DNA of 64,000 bases from Posidonia oceanica (lineage: Eukaryota; Streptophyta; Magnoliopsida; Alismatales; Posidoniaceae), in NCBI GenBank assembly GCA_037176725.1, contig JAZBRS010000044.1, forward strand, positions 8,494,001 to 8,558,000, in the 5' to 3' direction. A program made the translations under genes and the position numbers. Within the stretch, counting starts at the first letter, position 1. Each line of letters starts with the position of its first letter. Positions 55,991 through 64,000 of this stretch are shown piece after piece. The notes under the pieces are model-generated. The model did not search any database and was not told where the DNA came from. It worked only from the letters and a program-made list of their open reading frames with translations.

Positions 55991-58900
55991 TATTTTTATT
56001 TATTTTTAGTTCATTTATATTAATTTTATTTCCCCATCCTACCCCTTCTTTCTTTCTTATTTCTCTTCTTTCTTTCTTTCTTTTCCTTACTGGGCCCGTC
56101 GGCCCATTTCTCTTTTTCCTTCAATTTTTCCTTCTTTTTCTCGGCCCGCAGCACAGTCCGGCCCGCCTTTCTTCTTCCTCCTTCCTCTTCCCTCAGCCGG
56201 CATTTCCACCGGTTTTCTCTCCCGCGAGCGGCCTGCAACAGAGTTCCCTCCACCCATTCAAATTCGAAGTCCTCCATCCTATCACCTACAGAGCTCGCCA
56301 CTCTCTCACCTCTCAGCACCAATTCTGGGAGGCATCAAGTGCCTGTCATCTCGCCGGCTGCTGGTCTCTTTAGTTGCAGTGCTGCCGGTGGAATTCAAAC
56401 CACCAGCTCGCGCCCAGCAGTCTCCTCCTCCTGATAAAAAGCCTCCTCTTCGTCCTTCAATTCGGATCGACAGAGTAGCAAGAGAGAGCAGAGAAGAGAG
56501 TCCTTGGTCAATCCGAGAGAAACCAGAATCCATTTGCATTTTTCCTCCACCTGAGCGACCTCCTTCTTCTCCTCTGTATCCTCCAATTCCCAGAGAGAAG
56601 AGAGCAGTAAAAGAGAGCTTGAGAGTCTTCAGCATCCCGGAGAGAAGCCTCAATCCCAGAGCATTCTCCACACCCAATCCTCCTCCTTTCTCTTCTGGAA
56701 TCTTCAGAAAATCCTCTTCTTTCTTTCCCAGCAAACCAGCATCCTTCCCGGCCTTCATCCTCCTCCCAATTACTCCCCCAAGTTCACCCAACAACCAGCC
56801 ATTTCGCTTCACCATTCTACAGCCTTTCCACCACCCAAAGCTACCCTGATCACCCTCTGAAAGCCAACTGCAACCCAACAGAACCCACTCCGCAATTCCC
56901 TCCTCCAGAACTCACAGCATCCTTCCAAACTACACCCAAACACTCACGTGCACTCCACCTTTCCAGGCCACCTGACATCAGACCTCCTCGTCCAGTACAG
57001 ACCCCAAGCTCCACTACAAACACCTTGCTTCGCTTCTGACCAAAATCAGTCCATCTCTCCATTTTCTCCCTACATGCTCCAGAACCCTCAGCCAACCATC
57101 TAAACCCCTTCGCCAGCATCCCAGCAGTCCTCCGGAAGGCTCCACCCAAGCCGAGGAGCAGCAGACAGCCCCCCCGGCCTCCGGCAGCTCACAGTCGACC
57201 CACAAACCGCATTTCCCCGTTCGAGCAGCAGAACCGCCACTTGATCATCTGGGAAGCACCAGAGCACCACCCTGAGAGGAGCCGAACCGCCGCAAGCCGC
57301 TGGAAGCCTCCTCTGCGACCGGACGAAGACCGCCGGCCAGCTCCGACTCTGTCGAGGTCGGGAGCACACTCCAGACGCTACCGCAGGTACTTCTCGCTCT
57401 TCCCCGCTCTCTCTCCTCCTCCTGTTGCTTTCCCGCCGATCAGAATCGGCTTCCAAGCCCTCCAGCTCCGCCTGCAACCCGCCGAACTCCCCTTCTTCTC
57501 CGGCGCCGGTCCCCTGCTCTCCGGATGCTCCGGCCAGCAGAACAGTCTCCAGTTGATCTCCGGAGCTTCGCACGGTCGCCGACATCCTCCCCCGCCGATC
57601 AACGCCCCCGCAGTCCTCCTGTGCCGGTGGTGGTGAGCGCCGGTGGCTCACTGCTACAGTGCCAGCCACTGCCGGCCAGCACTGTGTATTTATTTTTCTG
57701 TTTGTATAGTTTATGTGTGAATATTGCATATCTGCCTTAAGTTATCTCATTTTTGCGTTTTAGTCCTCTGTTTATTTAATCTGCTTAGTTTTAAATTTAA
57801 TATCATGCTAAATTGCAGCTTTTATTTCTATTTTTCAGTATTTCCATTTAGGTCCTTTTACTGTGCTGTGTAGTTGTAATCTTTTGCATTTTAGCCCCTC
57901 TGCTTTCAATTTTTGCATATAGGTCCTGCTTTAAATCAGTTCATTTATTTGCATGTATTTTGCCATATTGCATTGCATTCTGGCCCCCTGCATGTTTCTG
58001 ATTTTACATTTAGGTCCATGCACTGTAGAAACTTAGGTTTTATTTTTGATTTTTGCATACTGCATTGCATGTTTTGCCTCCTAGTTTTGCATTTTTGCAT
58101 TTAGGTCCATTTTAAATGGACAGTAACCATCCTGCATGCATTTTTGCTTATTGCATTGTATTTTGGCCCCTGTTTTTTTCCAAAAATTGCACATCAGTCC
58201 TGTCTTTTGATTTCAGAGCATGTTTTACATATAAAATTGCATATTTGACCCCTGCATGATTAAAAAATGACACATAGGCCCTTGCATCCCTTTAAAAGCA
58301 TGTAAAAAGACTGTTTTGCCCCTAAAGTTGCATCTTAGCTCCCATGCTTACAAAATTGCATGTAGACCCTCCACTTGCATTCCCGGACTCCCCAGAACCC
58401 TGTTTTCTGGAAAATTTGCACTTTAGACCCTAGTTTTTCCAAAATTGCATTCTGACCTCCTTTTGTTTTCAAAACTTCTTCCAATGCATACCCTCTTTTC
58501 AAAATGGCTTTCTGAACCCAGTCTTTTGCAAAATAACCCTCTGCCTTCTCCTGATTTCAAAACTCTCCCTTGTGGGCCCCATCCTTTTCGAAAATTTGCA
58601 AATAGCCCCCTTTTCTTTTTCAAAAAATGCATTTGAATCTCTGTCTTTTCCAAATTTTCTCCCCCTTGTTTCTTCTTGCTTTTGCATGCATTCCGCATTC
58701 ATTTAGTCTTGCATTTAGCATCTTTTGCATACACTAAAGCCCCCTTAGCTCCCTTTCACCTGGGAGGACCCTTTTGCACACCCCTAGGACCTCCTGAACA
58801 CTTAGATCTGCTCTTCTCCCATGTTCTGGCCCTCCTGCCTTGAAGCTGCGATATCTTCTAATCCGGTCGTTGGATCTTCTCAAACAAGCTGCCCAGGCGA

Positions 58901-59424
58901 CCGCAGCGAAGCGCTCTTCAGCATGGACCAAGCAGATTTCAGATCAGTTTCCAGGATTTCCAGGTATGTCCTCCTGAACCCCTGCATTGCATTCATTTGC
59001 ATGCCATTTGCATTCTTTGCCTTGTTTTCGCTTTCTGTCTCTTTGAGCATGTAGAATAGGGCCTCCTCTTCTTGTCTATCAACTTAGATCCCCGTTTCGT
59101 GTACTCTTGGGTGTTTTGTGTTGTGTTTTCCCTGGATTCACCACTTAATACGACTTTCTTCCCCCTTTTCCACGATCTGATCGCATCGCGAGCTTTGGGC
59201 AGCGTGCGAGACACATCGTGGAGCGGTTTAGTGGGAGACGGTCACAAAAAAGTGGTAATCCCTCCATTTGCTCACTTCTCCCCTTTGTAGGTCTTCACAC
59301 CTACTCTGTGTGGCCCCGAACAGTGTCTGTTCTCACACACACGCTGTTTTACCTCTCCTTTAGCCTCTTCTAATCTCTTTCCCTGCATAAGCATTCGCAT
59401 AGCTTTTCCGAGGTTTTGTTTCGC

Positions 59425-59700
59425 TGCTTTTGGCACCGTTTTGCGTGCCCACTCTCGCTTTGGCACTGTTTTGCGTGCCTGCTTTGCCTTTGCGCCGTTT
59501 CGCGCGTTCGCTTTCGTTTTGGCACCGTTTTGCGTGCCTACTTTGCTTTTGCGCCGTTTTGCGTGCTCGCCTCTTCTTTTGCACCGTTTTGCATGCCGCT
59601 CCTCTTCTTTTGCACCGTTTTGCGTGCCGCCTTGCTTTTCGCCCGTTTTTACGTGCCGTTCTTGCTTCTTGCCTCGTTTTGCGCATTTTACGCCGTTTTC
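59425..59700 (+). repeat. Minisatellite with GCACCGTTTTGCGTGCC unit
   Basis: About nine copies with a period near 29-30 bp, at 59437, 59467, 59496, 59525, 59553, 59586, 59616, 59642 and 59672. All frames stay open because of the composition; it is not a gene. Confidence 0.8.
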
Positions 59701-59754
59701 CCTTGCATGTCGATCGCATTGCATGGTTTTGCCGTTGTTTTGCTTCTTCGCTTG

Positions 59755-61130
59755 CATTTGCATATAGGGCTGTGATGCTTACTGCCTGGAATTCTCACGA
59801 GCCTGGTTTCGCCCGGTTCGGAACACAGACAGCGTAGCTGAGCACTTAGAGAGCACGTTTACTTCCTTGCTTTGCATCCTTCCACTTAGAGCACACCTTG
59901 AGCATTCATTTAGGCATTCATAGGCACATAGGCATTCAAATCTGCATTTCCCTGCGTATGCGAGCGTAAGCCTAGAAAGACCGATTCTCGGGCGTGTCGG
60001 GGGTGCCTAACACCTTCCCCATGCGTAACAGGAGTCCTTGCCCTGTCTTTTGGCCCGCAATGACCATATTGCCCTTATCCTAGGCTAGAGTCATCTCATT
60101 TGCATTCATTTGCATTTGTCTTTCTTTGCTTTGCTTTGCTTTGCATTTCTTGCTTGGTTTTGCGTGTTTAATCCACGCATTTCCCTCGGTTTTCCTCGTC
60201 TTCCGTTAATAGACTTGGTGGCGACTTTGATTTGTTTTATCTTCCTCTTTTCTCCTCGATTTTAAGTGTTTTCGAGTTGAGCCTCTTCCTCGGATCAATC
60301 GCCGCTAATAGTAAGCCTGATTCCGATTGGGATTACTACACATACATTGTTTCCACAGTCTGTTTTCTCGTGCATATAGATTAGGGTTTTTCAACCCTGT
60401 TTTGTTTCCCCTTTGCTTGTTTCACACTTGCATTGCATGGCTTTTTACTTGACGATTTGTTTCACACTCGCCTTGCATGATTTATCGCTTATGTTTTGTT
60501 TCCTCTTTGCATGTCGCACACTTGCATTGCCTGACTTTATCGGTGTTTTGTTTTATCGCCTGCATTTGCATTAGGGCATTGATGTTTACTGTCAGAAGTT
60601 CTTACGAACAAGGGCCCGTCCCATTCGGGACACTGACAGCGCAGTTGAGCACATAGATTGCATGTTTCCCTTTTTTCCATGCATCACAGCATTTAGAGTA
60701 TACACTTGGGCATTTTATTACAGCATTTTGGCATTTAGGCATTTAGGCATGCATCTTAGCATCCACAGCATGGCATAGCATTCCTCGTCCCTTGGACGTG
60801 CAGTTAGGCAATCATTTGCCGATATCCTGTAAATGCGAGCAAGATTAGCCAAGAAAGACTGATTCCTCGAGTGTATCGGGGGTGCCTAACACCTTCCCCG
60901 TGCGTAACAGGAGTCCTTACCCTTTCTCTGGACCTGTAATGACCATCTTGCCCTTGTCCTTGGCATGAGTCATACATTTTTCATAGTTTTGCATTCGTTT
61001 GTAGTTTTTTCCTGTTTTCCTCGTCTCTTGATTGAATAGACTAGGTGGCGACTCCCTTTTGTCTTATCTCTTTTATCTTCGCATTTTTCCGATGTTTTCG
61101 AGTTGAGTTTCTCCCCGGATTCACTGCCAA
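59755..61130 (+). repeat. Duplicated LTR 3' segment, two copies
   Basis: 59755-60240 and 60565-61060 share TTTGCATTTGCAT, the GACAGCG(T/C)AG(C/T)TGAGCAC block, GGGTGCCTAACACCTTCCCC and AATAGACTNGGTGGCGACT. The period is 810-880 bp. GGGTGCCTAACACCTTCCC and GGTGGCGACT are words I associate with Tat/Ogre LTR ends. The 59155-59265 segment is also a diverged copy of 61140-61250, so LTR-end sequence is present more than once. Confidence 0.8.
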
Positions 61131-61227
61131 CAGCAGCTTCTTCCCCCTTCTCATGGCACGATCGCATCACGAGCTATGGCAGCATGCGAGGCCCGCCGTG
61201 GGCTCCCGGGAAGAGGTCACAGGAAAG

Positions 61228-61245
61228 TGGCGATTCCGCTGGGAA
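61228..61245 (+). other. Primer binding site of the second Tat/Ogre element
   Basis: TGGCGATTCCGCTGGGAA, six bases after the likely LTR end GGTCACA. The TGG start matches a tRNA CCA end, and TGGCGACTCC-like sites are what I recall for tRNA(Arg)-primed Ogre elements. Similar but weaker sites are at about 59253, 60221 and 61046. Confidence 0.65.
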
Positions 61246-62384
61246 TATTTAGATTCCGGCTTTCGTTTTGGCTTTCTCGTTTGCTTGGATTTCGCATTCT
61301 GTTTGCCTATTGCTTATTTCCTTGTCGTATTGCTTGCCTTATGCCCGTATGCCCTATTGCTTACATTGCCTTTACTTACTTTATTTACGCATTACACATG
61401 CTTAAATACTTGTTTGGCGCAATTATACATGCCTTTTGAGTGGTGAATGCTTTGTTTTACACAGTTGCTATGCCACCACACGTGCACACGCCATATGTAC
61501 CTGCTTTTTGACATGATAAGTGTTTTTCTTTTCACTACCATGTCCACGACACCAGCACATAACATGAGCATGCCTTTTGCAGTGATTGAATGTTGTTTGC
61601 TTGTCATGTTTTGGTGATTTTCTTCCCCTTTTTGCATTAAGCCTAAGGACAATTAGAGATTGATTTGTTTTCCCCCATGGTTAACTAAAAGTGGCAAGTA
61701 AAAAGCAAATCTAGGAGCAACTAGAGACTCAAACACACATTCATCCCCTTTGAGTTAATAAAACATGCAAGATAAAAGACTTTAATCATATTGCATGAAG
61801 CATCATATAGGGCATGCATCTTCTCATCCCTGAGTCTTCCTACTAGTTTGAGAAGGATGGTCCCGGTCTTTTCCCTCGTCGCTTTGGCGTGTGGTGAATT
61901 GGTTGGTTCATCCCCCTTGTCTGGGGTCGCGTCGGTGTTAGTAAAGTATACAGCCTTTGCTTTGGCAAGGGCCGAGGCTCCTAACACACCACCCGTTGTT
62001 TACATGAGCTTTGGCCAGTTTAGACGGGGACCTTACTTTCTGACTGAGTCGTTGACTCGTACACCTGAGAGGTCCGAAGTAGACAACCTACTAGGACACA
62101 CTAGATTGGTGAGAGAGAGAGCATACATGAGTGCATTCATGCCATCATTTAAATCATTTGCATTTTCTTTCCAGTTTTAACGCCTGTTTACTTTGTTTGT
62201 CGCAGAGATCAGTGAGCGAGTTCCCTAGTCGGAGCTTGAGTGCTTTTCTTCACTAACGCCCCTGTGTGACACTTGTTCTCGACCCTCCTTTTCTAAGCTA
62301 CTCGCCTTTGCGACGATAGCTCCCCCTAGGTGTCACCCTTCACCTTTTCGTTGCAGTCCTATTTTTACTCGCTCATGGTTAGAT
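61246..62384 (+). other. Leader between primer site and gag
   Basis: About 1.1 kb without a convincing domain. Long untranslated leaders or short extra frames are normal here in Ogre-type elements. I see no recognisable protein on either strand. Confidence 0.45.
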
Positions 62385-63104
62385 ATGGACCGGCGTGCCA
62401 TCGAGCCTCTACTTACTACAGTTGCGGAGGGGGTTTCCACTTCGATCCCTTTGACTCTTGTCTTGATCCCTTCTATGCCCCTTGCGACACTGGGGTTTCC
62501 CCCTTTGTGTCTGGGCCACCCCTACTCCCTGCAGGGCCTGGGCAGGTCTATGCCCCTCCAGATCCTGTCATCGAGGCTACCTTGGTGACTACTACTCGCA
62601 TCTCGGAGACTGTCCCTACTGCTACTGACCCCCAGGCTATATCATCTATGGCACTGGCCTCGTTGCGGCGACCACTTCTGTAGGATCCCTGCCTCTTGGA
62701 CAGTCTGTGTCCCCACCTCTTCGATCTGATCTCCCGCCATCACTGCACATCAGTATCTCCGCTGACGGGCCTCCTGAAGTGCGGTATCGGTATCTGATGG
62801 AGATTGCCCAAGCCTTCCAGGGCATGGCTCAATCAGTCCGCCCCTGCTTGATTCCTTCTGCTCCTGAGGTTCCCTTGCATCCTGCTCCTGCAACCCAGGC
62901 TTTCCCTGTTGCACTGCCGCCTCGGCCATCGCCTCAGCTGCTTTCTGCACCGGTGATGAGGGCGCAGCCTCCGCCCTCTGCATTCACTTCACTCACTGCA
63001 CAGCATGTCTCTCCGTCACCTGGTGGCCAGCCCCTCGGGCTAGTTGGAGCACAGCACCCTACAGGCTCGTCGCTTGGCACCATGCCAGCGCAGCAGCTAT
63101 CACC
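62385..63104 (+). pseudogene. N-terminal Pro-rich part of Tat/Ogre gag
   Basis: Several overlapping open stretches (62330-62683, 62385-62588, 62707-63273) encode Pro/Ala/Ser-rich sequence. In the 62707 frame a block with EVRYRYLMEIAQAFQGMAQS looks like real coding sequence. Frame changes near 62690 and 63100 are needed to join the capsid-like domain. The exact start is not certain. Confidence 0.6.
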
Positions 63105-64000
63105 GTGCCAGCGCAGCAGCTATTGCTTCAGCACTCAGCACCACCCACCGCACAGCATCCCACCTACCCCTACCCCTTGCATCAGCAAGTTCCTACCCCA
63201 GCATACATTCCTGCATACACTGCACCCACGTATGGATACACCGGCCATTACATCGCGCCACCAGGTGATGTGATGGTGCACCTGGAGGAGCACCTCGGTG
63301 TGACGCAATCGACGTATGTGGTCCCTACCCCCGTTGCCCCATCTCCATTGGTAGCAAACCCAGACCCCTAGGACAATAGGTTTGCTGTACTGGAAAAGGC
63401 ACTTCGTCAAGTGTAGGGCACAAACCTCCAGTCCTACCAGTTTCGGGACCTCTGCTATTTTCCAGAGGTGGTGCTCCCACCGAAATTCCGCATCCCGGAC
63501 TTTGAAAAATACAACGGTAGGGACTGCCCCATCGCCCACATGAAAGCGTATTGTAGAGACCTTGCTCAGCTTCAGGCTGACGACAGGTTGTTAATCCACC
63601 TGTTCCAGAAGAGTCTCACTGGCCCGGCCCTCAAGTGGTTTACATCACTTGATATGACCACCATTAAGACTTGGAACGACCTCAGTAGGGCGTTCCTGGA
63701 ACAGTACTCTTTCAATCTCGACCTGGTCCTTAAGCGTGAGGACCTTGTTGCCATCAAGCAGAGACCCAACGAGCCGTTCGGGGAGTATGTCAGCCGATGG
63801 CGCGCCCTTGCCTCGCAGGTCCACGATAAATCCACTGACGAGGAGTCTATTGAGATCGTAATTCAAGGCGCACAGCCATCCACTAGGGCTCTGCTTGCCA
63901 TTCAACCAGTCACTAACTTTGCTTCTCTGATTCGGGCTGGCACTCGTGTGGAGAGCTTCCTGCGGAGCGGCAATTTCCCAGCACTCACCGCCTTCACCAA
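63105..64000 (+). pseudogene. Tat/Ogre gag, capsid-like domain, runs off the window
   Basis: One frame gives a Pro/Tyr-rich lead, stops at 63369 and 63414, then FPEVVLPPKFRIPDFEKYNG, the typical Tat gag lead. GPALKWFTSLDMTTIKTW and FLEQYSFN follow, then RPNEPFGEYVSRWRALASQV. This is the Retrotrans_gag domain and is open from 63417 to the end of the window. It differs clearly from the gag at 42379, so this is a separate family. Confidence 0.88.

Larger units (their letters stand above)
54508..61221 (+). repeat. Very long 5' LTR of a second Tat/Ogre-type element
   Basis: It begins TGTTGACACCCCATC, close to the LTR start at 50295, and ends about GGTCACA (61215-61221), a few bases before the primer site. 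Parts: C-rich U3, an A-rich stretch (55200-55990), pyrimidine-rich leader to 57640 and GCATTTAGG-type repeats (57770-58740). A CCGGTCGTTGGATC block (58863) and duplicated 3' segments follow. About 6.7 kb is at the upper end for plant LTRs and may include internal duplication. Long open frames here reflect base composition. Confidence 0.6.

Noticed and set aside
56306..57729. Long open frames on both strands
   Set aside because: Pyrimidine-rich LTR leader; overlapping frames on both strands without domains.
59272..59837. Cys/Phe-rich frames of 110-160 codons
   Set aside because: Produced by the 29-30-bp minisatellite; open in all frames.

Overview
The window is nuclear DNA of a flowering plant. 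It holds one intact protein-coding gene, split into six exons with GT/AG introns. Around it lie layers of plant LTR retrotransposons, solo LTRs and small DNA-transposon remnants. I see no tRNA, rRNA, CRISPR or prokaryotic operon. The species cannot be named from the sequence.

Layout. At 1-4920 lies a broken Ty3/gypsy chromovirus (Tekay/Del type): an inverted LTR piece, integrase plus chromodomain, then an LTR in the forward direction. At 4921-10256 the DNA is AT-rich, with a solo LTR (6400-7677, perfect AATTA target duplication), a hAT-type MITE (7783-7986) and tandem duplications. At 10257-19852 a nested block is bracketed by two direct repeats of about 840 bp. It holds a gypsy solo LTR (11242-13910), a decayed Ty1/copia element on the minus strand (14390-18852) and a second solo LTR (17523-18533, GAAAT target duplication).

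At 19853-27560 is the gene: a plastid class I fructose-1,6-bisphosphate aldolase (FBA3-like, 399 codons) with its pyrimidine-rich upstream region. It acts in the plastid, condensing or cleaving C3/C4/C6/C7 sugar phosphates in the Calvin cycle and plastid glycolysis. Nothing else in the window is in its pathway.

At 27561-34060 are AT-rich spacer, an LTR piece and a minus-strand Tat-lineage gag cut in two by another LTR fragment. At 34061-42300 are LTRs of related Tat families in head-to-head pairs, including a palindrome with arms of about 0.5 kb and a loop of about 20 bp. At 42379-50294 is a degenerate Tat element with gag, two aspartic protease domains, an RT that has lost its catalytic core, two RNase H domains and integrase. 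At 50295-54507 is its 3' LTR, carrying a telo-box-rich array and a 90-bp tandem array. A second Tat/Ogre-type element interrupts that LTR at 54508 and runs past the window end, with a very long 5' LTR, a primer binding site near 61228 and gag to 64000.

Main observation: at least six LTR families here, both copia and gypsy, carry a cluster of short imperfect palindromes. In most of them the cluster lies just upstream of a TATA box. The palindrome sequence differs between families, but copies within a family are variants of one another. Two related Tat LTR families share the core promoter and leader yet carry different palindromes. A seventh LTR has telo-box repeats in the same place.
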